A stretch of 64,000 nucleotides of DNA from Lutjanus erythropterus (taxonomy: Eukaryota; Chordata; Actinopteri; Lutjaniformes; Lutjanidae), in contig CM034604.1 in NCBI GenBank assembly GCA_020091685.1, positions 3,895,820 through 3,959,819 of the forward strand. Reading direction: 5' to 3'. The notes under the pieces were generated by a model that did no database searches, was not told where the DNA came from, and saw nothing but the letters and a program-made list of their open reading frames with translations. The translations under genes were made by a program, and so were the position numbers. This document shows, in pieces, positions 1-11,059 of the stretch (the first letter of the stretch is position 1; every line of letters begins with the position of its first letter).

Positions 1-241
1 AGATTCAGAGAATCCAGAGAAGTATCTGCACCTAAGGGGCAAGACTGAAAACCAACATTGAATGTCTGTGACCTTTGACCCCTCAGGCAGCACTGCATTA
101 AAAACTGCATTAAAAACCCACAGAATGGTATAAAGATCACTACATGGGCCCAGGAAGACTTTGTCAGTAAACACAGTTTGTCTCTGCATCTACAAATGCA
201 AGTTAAGACTCTACCATGCAAAGAGAAAGACATATATCAAC
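1..241 (+). mobile_element. Tc1/mariner-like transposon fragment (N-terminal part)
   Basis: This stretch is the reverse complement of about 3300-3550, with scattered differences, so it is a second, oppositely oriented piece of the same family. Its plus-strand reading includes TTWAQEDF and SLSLHLQMQVKTLP, the helix-turn-helix linker region of a Tc1-like transposase common in fish genomes. It runs off the left edge of the window; homology stops near 241. It is a dead fragment without catalytic motifs. Confidence 0.75.
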
Positions 242-512
242 ATGGTCTTTTCACAACATTGCAACATTTTTTTAAATTTGGAGGAGCAAGTAGTCAAAAA
301 CAGGGTTTTATTAAATGAAAAAACTTGAAGGGATACCAACATTATCACAACAAAGGCCAAAATGTATCTAAATCCAAGTGGGAAATTGTATTACACATGG
401 TAAATGTGGAACTAACTGACTGATGAAAGACAAAAAAAAAAGTGTCATGGGCAATATAGGACAAATGTACACTGTCAAAAAAAAGAAAAAAGTTGATATG
501 ACCTAAAATTTC

Positions 513-949
513 GAGGCAACACACTACAGTAGATTTTTGAGTTTTGAGTGCAACTCAAACTCTTAAGTTTTGAAATAAACTTTAAAAAATTTTGCTGATC
601 TATAATCTTTAGTTGAGATCATTTACTTTTCTTCTTTAGATAAACTTGAGTCTTTGAGTTTTAAAAACTAAAAAAGATTCAAAAATTGGTCACTGTGATC
701 TTTTTGTATTCCCTGAAAAATTTTAATTGAAAATCTAAAAAAAACATTAACACTTACTTTCACTTCAATGAATTCATCAATATTTTTTCAAAATATGTTT
801 TGAGTTTCTAAAATGTAAAGCTTTACGTTGATCTAAAGAAGAAAAGTAAATTATTTCAACAAAACATCAGTAGTTGGTAAAACTTTTTCAGAACTTTAAG
901 AAAATTTGAATTAGGCTCAAAACTCAAAAATCAGTTGCAATTGCTTGCC
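513..949. mobile_element. Palindromic MITE, family A, copy 1
   Basis: The two halves are inverted copies of one another, with arms of about 200 bp. The outer part of the left arm contains GATTTTTGAGTTTTGAG and the right arm contains CTCAAAACTCAAAAATC. Inner parts also pair, for example the stretch ACTTTTCTTCTTTAGAT near 627 against its complement near 835. No coding capacity is visible. Related pieces lie at 23680-23853 and 30592-30765. The class II superfamily is not clear from the ends. Confidence 0.75.
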
Positions 950-2631
950 TGGAAAGTGTATTGAAAGCAATTCCTCTGTCCCACAACACTTCTCTTGCCT
1001 GCTGTTAACACAAATTATTAATTTGTTGACATTAAATAATTAGACAGCACATATTAAATAACTGACGACATGATATACTTGAGAGCACAAAAAAAGATTA
1101 CTTCAGATTGTGCCAGGACACAAAGGTTATAAAACATTACCCTCTGTCCATAGGTGAGAATTCAACGTCCGCTCGCCAACTTTTTCACAACACCAGACAC
1201 TTTCTGTCATTGAACGCAGCTCTCTCTGTTGTAACCCTGCTTCCCCTCTGGCTTCCCAAGCTCCTGCTGTTCAATGTGACACGTGCTGAGCTCAGAGGGA
1301 TCCCTCCTCGTCACATTGTTCCCCTGCCAGCCACGTCACTCCGAGACACCGCAGTGAAGCGAAAAGGACAGCCCTGTCTGTCCACCCCGAGCTATTACAG
1401 ACACAACAATTAAGGCCGGGAATTAATCAGTGTATAGGCAGCAGGGTACTTTTGATAATTTGTGTATGAGGGCCACCAGTCGAATATTCACTGAAATAAA
1501 TTAACACTATTTGACCTCAATCTTCTTAACTTCACTTGAGTTAGGAAACACTTTAATCACTTCAATTAATTGGTTTCTAACTATGTTCATAATGAGAAGA
1601 ATGTAGAGGCTTAATGGGCTGAAGGGCTTGAATAGGGCCAGTTCCAACAGGGTTTGAGCTTTACATGACTCATAGACCTCAGCTGACCAGCCTATTGATT
1701 TCCTCACAGATAACTGCTCTTTGATGTCAACTCACAGAAATACTTCCTAAAACTGATGAGTCTGCACTGTGACACATTTTCTTCACAATTCTGTTCCCAA
1801 CTTCATTTTTCATGTTCCATGTTTTATTGAAATAAGTTTGGAATTGATTGCTCCCCATCCCTTGCTCTTTCATTACAGACAAGACTTTGTCACAGAATAA
1901 ATTGAGCTTTGCAGTTGTGTCACCTCAGGACAACTGATGATTTTCATGTTTTTTAATTGAACACACTCAGCTTGGGACTTCATTCAGCACCGCACTTCCA
2001 GGGCTCTATTTTCTGCGGTTCTTTCGTCGCCTCTGCTGGTTTGGTGTGTTGGTGATTTTCGTTGTCAACAATTCAGTGGCACGGTGCAAATTTTGGAGTC
2101 ACGACTGGCTGCACTTCATGCTATCCTCCTGCTCAGGGCAGGTAAACAGCACGGTGTGCACAGCTCATCCGTGTTCTGACACTTTCATCACTTTAATTGG
2201 TGGAGGCGCACCTACATGAACCTCTCCAACATGACAAAACCCCCACTTGCAGAGCGGTGAAGGGCTCCTCAGGTACACTGCACGCCTCTGTGTCATCATT
2301 CAAGTATGGGGCAATAAGGACCCAAATGCCCACACTCACATGGAGCAGAGTTGAGTGAAAATAATACATTTCCACGTCTGTATCATCCAACAAATCCTGC
2401 AAATTATACAACAAAATATGTTGTTTTTAACTGACCGTTAGGATGCATGTCGACAGGATGTCTACTGACGTCATAATTTGACTGTGACTTTCAAAACTGT
2501 TACAGATGAAAAGTCCATTTTATGAAGTGACAGTGCTATGGTTAAGGTTTGATTTAATATTTCTCTTCAATCTGGTGTCTTTTTTAAAAATACGTGTCAA
2601 GCCACCTATCAGTAATGAAATGCCCACAGGC
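950..2631. other. Unassigned stretch, no gene seen
   Basis: No recognised repeat or gene was found. A GC-richer patch at about 1150-1420 and the following TTAA-rich segment to 1740 are free of obvious repeats. Short open frames here (plus strand 1108-1413, minus strand 2193-2414) have no recognisable domain, and the first lacks an ATG start, so they are not called. Confidence 0.5.
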
Positions 2632-3590
2632 CCCATTCCAAAATAATTGGTACGCTGTGTAAAATGTAAAGAACAGATTTGGAAAAACTTTTCAACTTAT
2701 GTTCAATTGAATACTTTGAAACTTATTTAGTGTTCAAACTGATGAAATTCTTTCTCAATCTTATTTGATCTACAGCTTCAGTCACTCAGTCTGGGGTCTC
2801 TGTTGTTGTATTTTGTGCTTCATAATGCACCACACATTTTAAATGGGGGACAGGTCTGGACTGCAGGCTGGTCAGTCTAGTACCTGAACTCTTTTACTAT
2901 GAAGACACACTGTTGGAACACATGCACAATGTGTCTTGGCATCGTCCCACTGAAATAAGAAGGGACGTCTTTGAAAAAGACGTCTGGATGGCAGCATATG
3001 TTGCTCCAAAACGTGTATATACCTTTCAGCATTAATGAGGCCTTCACAGATGTGACAGTTACCCATGATTCCATGGGCACTAACACACCATACCATCACA
3101 GCTGCTGTCTTTTGAAGTTAGTTAGTGCACAATCTGGATGGTCCTTTTCCTCTTTAACCTGGAGGACACAACATCCATGATTTGTGAAAACAATCTGAAA
3201 TGTGGACTCATCAGATCACAGAACACTTTTCCACTTTGCATCTGTCCATCTCAGATGAGCTCGGGTCCAGAGAAGTCTGCAGTGTTTCTGGATGTTGTTG
3301 ATATACGTCTTTCTCTTTGCATGGTAGAGTCTTAACTTGTATTTGTAGATGCAGAGACAAACTGTGTTTACTGACAACAGTTTTCCAAAGTGTTCCTGAG
3401 CTCATGTAGTATCCTTTATACAGTGATGTGGGTTTTTAATGCAGTTTTTAATGCAGTGCTGCCTGAGGGGGGTCAAAGGTCACGGACATTCAATGTTGGT
3501 TTTCAGCCTTACTCCTTACATATAAAGAGTTCTCTGGATTCTCTGAATCTTTTAATGATATTATGGATTGTAGATGGTGAAAATTCCGGC
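2632..3590 (-). mobile_element. Tc1/mariner-like transposon, decayed, minus strand
   Basis: The minus strand encodes recognisable blocks of a Tc1-type (IS630 superfamily) transposase. In order they are the linker region (3300-3400), the first catalytic block (STFQIVFTNHG near 3180-3210), then the core (GLINAERYIHVLEQHMLPS and FLFQWDDAKTH) and PACSPDLSP near 2840-2880. The first coordinates (2632-2760) resemble the element's terminal region, with CCCCATTCC and TTCAATTGAATAC. Frame is lost at several points, for example within the VMVWG-like block and after QVLD, where a stop interrupts DWPACSPDL. The right end is uncertain. The copy is non-functional and old. Confidence 0.8.
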
Positions 3591-4282
3591 AGTTTTGTCT
3601 TGAGAACTTATCTCATCCCAAGTTTTCTGGAATAAGGTTTGTGAAACCTGTACTTAATGTCATTTATGCTAACTTTCAATCTAGTTTCCAAGCATGTAGA
3701 ACTTAAACTAGCCTGTTTTGATCAACTTCAATGTCTTTTTACAGACACCCCACGCAGTAAATCTCAGGAAAAGCAGAATAAAAAAGGAACATTTCCAAAC
3801 TGTGCTCAGTAAGTGAGACCTCCATAGCTTTGTATTTGTACTTGCGTTCTCTTTATCTCTCGCTGCCCATCTGTATTATGTTTCTGTCTCGTCTTTCTCA
3901 TAATTAAACACATAAATGATTTAACCTCCACCACAGAGAGAAAATGGCTGGTACTAAAGGTTTGTGAGTGCAGATGATCTGGAGAAGAAGAGACAAATTG
4001 TTTATAAAGTCTCAGTGTTCTTTGTGTTGATTGTGAATGGTTGTTTTACAGCAATTAAATCACTGAACACTTGTTTTTGAAGAGCTAATGTGGTGCTCTG
4101 TAAAAACTTAAATCATCATTATGAAGACACTTGAAGCATTGTGTCAGTTAAGTTTAACTACTGCTCAGTCTGCAAGATGAGCTGTGCTTAACCATGGTAA
4201 CAAAACAATTCTTCAAGCTATTTAAGCAGTCAGTTTACAGGTAAACCAAACTAAACTGTTAGGAACAACTGAAAAAATATAT
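3591..4282. other. Unassigned stretch, no gene seen
   Basis: AT-rich DNA without a recognised repeat, domain or RNA gene. Confidence 0.45.
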
Positions 4283-4440
4283 AAAATGCCTCCATACTGC
4301 TCATCTGATGTAATCCAAGTCTCCTAAAGCCCCAACATGCCATTTGCACACCATCACCCAGTTCAGAAATGGTTTAAATAACATTCTTTTACTTGGAGCT
4401 TGGCATCATTTTTGTGTGAACTGTCCTTTTAAGAATAGTT
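4283..4440. mobile_element. Fragment of long-TIR MITE, family B
   Basis: The string AATCCAAGTCTCCTAAAGCC followed by CCAACATGCC matches, in complement, the centre of the palindromic element at 43484-44096 (near 43845-43885). The tail CATTTGCACACC also matches 43698 onward. It ends in GAACTGTCCTTTTAAG, close to the GAACTATCCCTTTAAG terminus of that family. It is a diverged internal-to-end piece. Confidence 0.6.
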
Positions 4441-5002
4441 GAATAAGGTGAAGTCCCATTTGACTTTATTCTCAAAATGATATTTCAGTTTTATTCTTGA
4501 CATTTCGTCTTCATTCAAAAAACGAGAAAAAAAAACTTCCTCCTTTAATCCATTCTTTCTTCTGCCTGAGGCTCATACTGATAAAGTTTGACTTTATTGT
4601 CAATATTTTTCCCGGTATACAAAAGCAGAAAGTTAATTTGCAAAGAAAGTGCAGTTTCAATAAGGCAAAGAAATGTGTTTGAACAGCATTTAAAAACACA
4701 GTTAAATTAACAGAATATTGATAGAAAAAAATATTTGCACAGTAGCAATTTTGAAACACATTTTTATTCTAATTTTGAATTTATTAGATTACATTTGGAG
4801 CTATAAATAATAAATGTAATATATAAAAACAAAATACATAACAGTTATAAACAATATATTAAATTTAGACTTCATAAATGAGACATAATAAGTCTAGTGT
4901 TTTATTCATTTGGCGACCCAGATCTCCTGTGACTCACCTGTGGGTCCTGACCCACTCAACTCACTGTGCAGTACATACAAAATTGTTATTACACTGTTAT
5001 AT

Positions 5003-5104
5003 ATGATTGTAGCTTGATGCACATTTTTGTACATAATTCGTTTAGCCATTCTCATATTTCTATTCATCTTAGATTTTCCAAATATTGCTGTTTTGTATTT
5101 ATAC
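5003..5104 (+). repeat. Direct repeat, left copy, flanking a Tc1 derivative
   Basis: About 100 bp beginning TGATTGTAGCTTGATGCACA. It is repeated at 5840-5942 with roughly a dozen differences. The transposon at 5102-5837 lies exactly between the two copies. Confidence 0.8.
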
Positions 5105-5837
5105 ACTGCCTGGCCTAAAAAAAAGGCTTGTACAGTAGGCACTAGGCATGATGGGAGCATCACTTCACCCGCCTCTCTTCTTACCCTGATGCCCCCATCA
5201 CTCTGGAACAGGGTAAATCTGGACTCATCAGACCACATGACCTTTTTTCATTGCTCCACAATCTTTATGCTCTCTAGCAAACTGAAGCCTTTTTTTCTGA
5301 TTATCCTCACTGATAAGTTTTTTTCTTAAGGCTCCACAGCTGTTTAGTCCCAAACCCTTGAGTTTTCTTCACATTGTTTGTGTGGAAATGCTCTTACTTT
5401 CACTGTTAAACATAACTGTGAGTTCTACTGTTGATTTTTTATGATTTGATTTCACCAAACGTTTACGTGACCTCTCTTTTTCTGACCACATTTCTTCCTT
5501 GAAGATGATGCTTCACCACTATCCTTCCAGGTTTTAATAATGTGTTGGACAGTTCTTAACCCAGTTTTAGTAGTTTTATCAATCTTCTTAGTTGTTTTCT
5601 TTGCTTGATGCAGGACAATAATTTGACTCTTCTGAAACAGAGTAACATCTTTTCCACGACCACAGGATATGTCTTCTGACATGGTTGTTTAAGAAATGAG
5701 AAGCCGCTCACTGCATCAGTTAGAGATCAATAACTTGTTGCTGGGTGAAACATATTAATTACTACAGTAGGAAGGATCTGAACTATTTGACCAGTTAAAT
5801 CCAGTTGGTGACTTTTTTTTTTTTTTTTGGTCAGGTA
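5102..5837 (-). mobile_element. Tc1-like transposon, internal deletion derivative
   Basis: The termini are an imperfect inverted repeat: ACACTGCCTGGCC plus a run of A on the left, and a run of T plus GGTCAGGTA on the right. The minus strand reads the transposase N-terminus at 5452-5682, including TVQHIIKTWKDSGEASSS from the helix-turn-helix region. The first catalytic block MWSDESRFTLFQSDG follows near 5200-5238 and runs to SCLVPTVQ. Everything after that, including the second Asp and the final acidic residue, is missing, and the terminus follows directly. At about 735 bp it is under half the usual Tc1 length, so it could only move in trans. Confidence 0.85.
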
Positions 5838-5839
5838 TG

Positions 5840-5942
5840 TGATTGTAGCTTGATTCACATTTTTGTACATAATTCTTACACCAATTCTCATGTTTCTATT
5901 CATCTTATATTTTCCATATATTGCTGTTTTAGATTTATATAT
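5840..5942 (+). repeat. Direct repeat, right copy, flanking a Tc1 derivative
   Basis: Begins TGATTGTAGCTTGATTCACA and runs parallel to 5003-5104 up to the TTTATA motif. It continues into AT-rich unique sequence. Confidence 0.8.
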
Positions 5943-6439
5943 TGATGTTATATATGATAGATATAGTGCACACCTTTACACACTTCTTGTGTATATTTCT
6001 TATTATTGTTATTCTTCTGTCATCTCTTTTATAGATTGTATTACAATTTATATCTTTTACATACTTTCTATTTTTACAGTTTCTCTATGCTTATATATAT
6101 TTTCGACTCGTGAACAGGAGCACCTGTACCATCATAAAGGATTTCTGATTCTGTTTCTATTTTTTAACATTTAAAAACATCAGGTACCCCTTTTGAGAAA
6201 CGCTGATCTCGTAGAATACATTATGACATTATTTTGACACATTTTAACATAATGTGGCAGTTGTTTATTTACATCAATATTTAAGTAGCAAAATAAGTGT
6301 GCTTCAATGAAAGAGGGTTAACAGTCTGTCTCACACAAACACACACAGTGTAACTCCAAGGCCATGTTAGAAACAGTTTGTCGTACAGTGAGTGTTACAG
6401 TGTATTCCCTGATCCTCCACTTGTGTACATGAAAACAAC
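5943..6439. other. AT-rich stretch, no gene seen
   Basis: A very T-rich plus strand continues from the direct repeat to about 6110. The 103-residue open frame at 5863-6174 is low-complexity hydrophobic sequence caused by base composition and is not called. Confidence 0.45.
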
Positions 6440-7020
6440 ACTTTCCATGAACCCCGAGCACTAATTATACGATGGCAATAAGAGTATTTATTTGTCTGAC
6501 TCTCTGTGCTGCGGCTCCATACTCTGTGGCTGGCGTAAAGCTTCATTATCTCGATGCTTACCCAGTGCTTTTTGGAAGTGGGTTAGTCGTCAGACAGCTC
6601 TGAAAATCCCCAGCTTTTGGCTGCTCTTGACACTCTGGTTGAACCCGTCCTATTAACGCTGGATTACTGTGGAGAGGCCGTGTTTCCTTGACAAGGGAAT
6701 AGAGCCGAACATTTGAGCGGCGATGATTTCATCTCACACTTTTTAATTGCTCTAGCATCTATTCATGCACTTTCAAGATGCGCCAAGCAGCTTTGCAGAT
6801 TCCAAGGGAGAAGAGTCAAGGTTCAGCAGAAATGGCTGCTACTAAATACCGAAGGTTTACGGCTGCAACATCAAAGTTTTATGGTCTCAGGATAAACGGA
6901 TCCCTTTGCAGCCATAATGTGTTTTCTACAAACATCCGCCAAATCTCGCCATTTCAAGGGAGCTTTTGTTGTCTTTGTATTCAGTGAGAGTCAGCGTGAG
7001 CATTACGGAGAGTTTAAATC
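6440..7020. other. Repeat-free block, candidate conserved non-coding element
   Basis: About 580 bp of balanced base content lacking any repeat family recognised here. It has homeodomain-like AATTA/TTAAT motifs (CTAATTATA, TTTTTAATTGC) interspersed with GC-richer words. Open frames in it are short and have no domain. The conservation call is an inference from texture only. Confidence 0.3.
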
Positions 7021-7287
7021 TGGAACTAAATGAGCTCTGTCTAAAAAACAGTCATGATCACTGAGCAGACAGAAGAAAGTCAACATTAGCTTCTCTACTG
7101 GTGGCAACTTATGGAAAAAACCAATTGGCTGATTATCCAGACGTCTCCTGCTATCGTGGTGTGAATATTATTCATCATGTGTTATGACATGTAGAAGCCA
7201 GTGCAGCAGAATTCATATGTGAGGGCGTGATGCAGGGGCGAGATATGAAAATCTGTGCATATGCTGTGTCAGTGGGTCCTGTTTTGT

Positions 7288-8235
7288 CCCTTAAAGGGAC
7301 AGTTTGGATTATTTGAAATGTGGTTGTATGAGCTACTTATCCACAGTCAGTGTGTTATCTACAGTAGATGGTGGTCGACACACACCTAGTCTGAACAAGC
7401 AGCAGCGGTACTGGTGTAGGAAGTAATGTACTGCTGTAGACGGGGTCAGCAGCAAAATGTATTTTAGATGCGTAACAAAAAAAAAAAAAGAAAATCAACG
7501 CTTTATATTAAAGTGCTTGCAATAAGTGTTACTTGATAGGTAATAAGGCATAGGCATAATTAACATGTTTATTGTTAGATTATAAGACATTTATAAGCAC
7601 TTATAAGAAACTTGTTAACAGTGCTCATTAAGGTTAAGTACTCATTTATTATGCTCTTATTAATAGCTGACTTGTCCATTTTGGGGGTGCCAGATCCAAA
7701 GTGTCAAAACTGTGTATTAAGGTTAATTAACCCTTTATTAATGACATTACGTTTGGGGGGGTTAATGAGCTAATGGTTATGTAATCTTTTATTGATGTCT
7801 TATTAACAGTTAAATATGTATTTTTGGGGTAATGGATCTAAAGTGTGAACAAAGCTTATTGTGGTTATGTAATCCTTCATTATGCACCTATTAACAATTA
7901 ACTATGATGATTAGTATTGTTATTATTACTTGCAGTCTTTTTGCGTTTATTGGACAGTGACACCTGTTAAGAGAAAGGAGAGGAGGGTGATTAAGAGGGT
8001 GTGTTCCAAACTGGAACCTGACTTTATTGATATAATCTAACAATAAACATATTTATTTTGCTATCAACACTCATATTGTCTTATTAACACATATTTATTA
8101 AGCATATTATAAGCATCTTATAACACTTATTACAAACACCTTCATATAAAGTGTTACCAAAATCAGTTGAAGTGTATGCTATATTTGGAATATTGTCACA
8201 GCTTTATGTTGCTGTCAGATAGTTTTTTTTTTTCC
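7288..8235. mobile_element. Old interspersed repeat, interrupted by a MITE
   Basis: The left part begins TTAAAGGGACAGTTTGGATT and runs through TACAGTAGATGGTGGTCG to ATTTTAGATGCG. The right part resumes after the inserted MITE with AAGTGTATGCTATATTTGG and GCTGTCAGATAG. I recognise the two halves as adjacent in a repeat common in fish genomes; between them lies the element at 7496-8158. No coding capacity is visible. Confidence 0.6.
7496..8158. mobile_element. Palindromic MITE nested in an older repeat
   Basis: Imperfect inverted ends: CTTTATATTAAAGTGCTTGC with AATAAGTGTTAC on the left, and its complement around TTATTACAAACACCTTCATA with TAAAGTGTTACC on the right. The inside is rich in TTATTAA and TTATAAG words with two G-runs. 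No open frame of interest. The same style of element, a different family, follows at 8406. Confidence 0.75.
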
Positions 8236-8405
8236 CATGATAGACTAGTACAGTGTGGTTGTTCAGGTCTCAGTGTCACGACCGCTGTCCAGGGTGCTGA
8301 ATCTGGAGCCGAATCACAATCAGGTTTTTTAAGTAGGTTTTCACATACAAGCAATCAGTCTTGGTACTTTGGTGCATAACAGTAAACATAGCACGAGAAA
8401 ATGAA

Positions 8406-9152
8406 GGTAGCACTTTCTTTGGCGCCCATGTTTATAATGCACTATTAACATAACAGTAAGGCATTACATTCTGCTTATCTGCTTTATGTTTATTGATAAC
8501 TTGTTCTATGAACTTGTTATACAGGTTTTCTGTTCTGTCTGTTTTCATTTTATTATTCTTAACATCATTTTGATGTTATTATATTGTAATAAACACATAA
8601 ATAATGCTTTATAGCCATAATTATAACACATCATAAAGCATTTCAGAATGACTTATAATGCCCAGTATCATATTTTATAACTGCTGGTCACTCTCTGACA
8701 TGTTTTTTGCAAGGATCTTTGTATTATAATTCTCATAGTTCTAATACAATCACTCTTGTAAGACATTATAATGTGATTATAGGTTATTCTAAGTGGTCAT
8801 CAAGGCTTTAAGTGTAATATAGAACCTCCAGAATGAAATGACCTTATTCATGCCTCTAATGTTTCTCACTGAATGAATATTATTAAATAAATAGACTGGT
8901 ATATTAATCAGTCAGTTAGTATTACCTAATGGAGAGGGGTTTAGGGTTACAATATTGTAATACGCTGTGATCTTTGCAAAAATGTCAGTGACCAACAATT
9001 ATTAAATATAATGATTTTTGACTGATAAGTCATTATAATGCTTTAGAATGTGTTCTGATTATTATTGTAAATCGTTCTGAATATTTATAGTGCTTATAAC
9101 TATAAGCAGATTATAATAAGTATATTTATAATGCATTATAGACATGGTTACC
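8406..9152. mobile_element. Palindromic MITE rich in TTATAATG words
   Basis: Inverted ends: GGTAGCAC and CCATGTTTATAATGCA on the left, TGCATTATAGACATGGTTACC in complement on the right. The interior repeats ATTATAATG/CATTATAA words on both strands. Non-coding. It lies about 250 bp from the MITE at 7496-8158. Confidence 0.65.
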
Positions 9153-9534
9153 ATAGAAAATGATACATGAAATGACAACAAATTTTGAAAAAGTGGAAAA
9201 GTCAAGAAACATCAATTTAAAGAAAAATTGACATTAAAAATATACAAATCTTGGCTACTGAAAATAAAGAGTTTCACAGTTTTGTGCAGGAATGTTGAGA
9301 ATACACCCAGCTGTCCTGGGTGTTCACCAGCACTCATGCTGGTGGGCAGATGTCCTGCTGGCGGGGACTGATGGACAATTAGTTATCTTTGACTGACCAG
9401 CCTCATCATTTGCCTCTCCCATCAAGCTCATTAGATACCTTGTTGTTCCAGATCCTGGCTGCTGAGTGTTGGTGACGCCATCGCCAAGCTGCCTCCACTC
9501 CAGTGTGCTCAGCCTTGTAAGAGTTAGAGAGTTA

Positions 9535-9779
9535 GCTCAGTGCTCTTGTCTATGGGCAGATGCCCAATGTCTTCGTTGACCGTGGAGTCAGAGTCCTGGT
9601 CGGAGCCGCTGTAGATCACGCCAGTACTGTATTACCAGTCGTCAAACTCACCTCTGTCAGCCTCTGTGTTCAGTCTCAGTCTGGCCATCTTCAGTGAGAG
9701 GCTGCTGAGCCCACTTCCGTTGTCCTCTTGCTTGGCTCCAATTCTAGTGTCGCTCCTTGCCAGCATTCCCTGCTGAGTC
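9535..9779 (-). pseudogene. Fossil coding stretch of unrecognised host gene
   Basis: On the minus strand one frame stays open for about 80 residues apart from one stop. The product begins MLARSDTRIGAKQEDNGSG, continues SLKMARLRLNTEADRGEF DDW, then a stop, then STGVIYSGSDQDSDSTVNED and IGHLPIDKSTELTL before the terminal stop. The composition, a Ser/Asp-rich acidic patch after a basic patch, is that of real protein and not of AT-rich noise, and the GC content is higher than its surroundings. It abuts the end of an L2 LINE frame at 9780, so it could be host sequence next to or carried by the LINE, an exon remnant, or a processed copy. I do not recognise the family, and no splice sites were convincingly assigned. 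Confidence 0.35.
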
Positions 9780-9935
9780 CCCTAGAAATTAATCCTGAAC
9801 TTGATGGAAAGCCAATGTAAAGAATATAAGAAGGGTGTGATTAGAGTCATCCTGCTGGACCAGCCTGGCAGCAGAGTTCTGTCCAGTGATGACTCGCTGA
9901 GGCAGGTGAAAAGCATTTAAAGTCCTTGTAAGAGA
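9780..9935 (-). mobile_element. L2-like LINE fragment, reverse transcriptase C-terminal part
   Basis: The minus-strand reading shows QNSAARLVQQDDSNHTLL in one frame and SLHWLSIKFRINF in the next. These are the post-catalytic blocks of L2-type (non-LTR) reverse transcriptases, where a QNxAARL block is followed by LHWLPxxxRI. A single frame shift separates them and stops are present, so the copy is dead. The upstream part of the same gene is at 10745-11055; about 850 bp of other sequence intervenes. Confidence 0.7.
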
Positions 9936-10332
9936 AAATAGTTGCTGAAAATGTGGAAAAGACTAAGAACTATGCACCACTGAATTGTGGAGTTAGACCA
10001 TTAAACTGTGCTCAGGATATTTTGGTTGGACCTGAAACATGGCTCGGTGACGTGCCAGAGCCATGGTCCCCCAACACTATAAAAACCCCATGAGCCGACA
10101 CGTGAGCGCCACCTCCTCCTCCTCCATAACGGTCAGTTACGAACGTACCTTCAACAACTCTCTCAGTCCAAATCAGCCCAGCAGTTTTCTTCAGCTCACT
10201 TCAGTTCCAACAACCCGACACAGAAGAAAAGAAGTACCATCCTGTCATCGTCCTCTGGCTCTGGTGGCTCAAACATGTTTGGACATGAAGCTGCCAAATG
10301 GAGCATCCATGTTTCAGGTTGTTTTCAGGTCA
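9936..10332. other. Insert between two LINE parts, with TATA-like motif
   Basis: This segment separates the two LINE pieces. It contains CACTATAAAAACCCC at about 10075, a good TATA-like motif, followed by a GC-richer stretch open from 10063 to 10335 on the plus strand (MSRHVSATSSSSITVSYERT and beyond). No domain is recognised. It may be an inserted repeat of unknown family or a promoter-like relic. Confidence 0.3.
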
Positions 10333-10608
10333 TAGTGGCGTTGTCACACCTACTTCGTTTGGTCCAGACTTAAAGACTTTTCAGTTTGATCCGGACTAAA
10401 ATTGCTAGTGTGAAACCTCCCCTGGATCTCGATCCAGACCAAACAGCCAGACTTTGGTCTTAGTCCAGATCAAACTGAACCATGGTTAGTTTTGTTTTGT
10501 AGTGTGAAAACATTTTTTTTTTTAATGTTTTGGACTTGGGGACCAACTGCAGGAAATTATACCAGGATATCTCTACCTTGGTCCGGACTTTTAGGTGTGA
10601 AAACACCT
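10333..10608. mobile_element. MITE with GTCACACCTA-type inverted ends
   Basis: The left end GGCGTTGTCACACCTA pairs imperfectly with the right end TAGGTGTGAAAACACC. Subterminal parts also pair: TTTGGTCCAGACTTAA on the left against TTGGTCCGGACTTTTA on the right. Internal copies of GGTCCAGAC-like words occur on both strands. Non-coding, about 275 bp. Confidence 0.7.
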
Positions 10609-10744
10609 TGAGACAGCAGAGTGGACGCACCTCCAGCATTTCCAAGCAGAGAAAACTGCTCATTCTTTCGTGCTTTCATGATTTTGAGACCTAATTTCAT
10701 ATACTTTATATGTTTTTTTTATCACTGAAATTTGTCTGGGTGGT

Positions 10745-11055
10745 TAATAACATGTTCCTGTGGTGTGACAAAGTCAGAACACACGTTTATTGTTGCTTTA
10801 CTTGAGCTTTAATGCTCATCTCTGGCTCAGGTTGCGATACAACAGTTCTTTGGCAGCAGTTTGTCAATATTTCTTAAATGGAGGAAACATGCACTGGTCA
10901 ATGATTTGAGACTAGACTAGAGATTAGACTGCACAATTGAAGAAAGGGACCCATAACACTGAGCAACCTTGGGGGCTGTGCTGTCTGAAGCAATGATAAG
11001 AACCTCAGTCTTACCTGCATTTAACTGTAAAAAGTTATAGCCATCCAGTCCGTAA
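10745..11055 (-). mobile_element. L2-like LINE fragment, reverse transcriptase middle part
   Basis: The minus strand reads DGYNFLQLNAGKTEVLIIAS, then KVAQCYGSLSSIVQSNL, then after a stop SLTSACFLHLRNIDKLLP. NFLQLNxxKTEVL and CFxxLRNI are signature blocks of L2-type reverse transcriptase downstream of the catalytic FADD box. It belongs with 9780-9935 as one interrupted copy. The catalytic part and the 5' end are absent. Confidence 0.75.
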
Positions 11056-11059
11056 TGGC

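Noticed and set aside
5863-6174. 103-residue Ile/Tyr-rich frame
   Set aside because: Composition effect of a T-rich strand continuing from the direct repeat.
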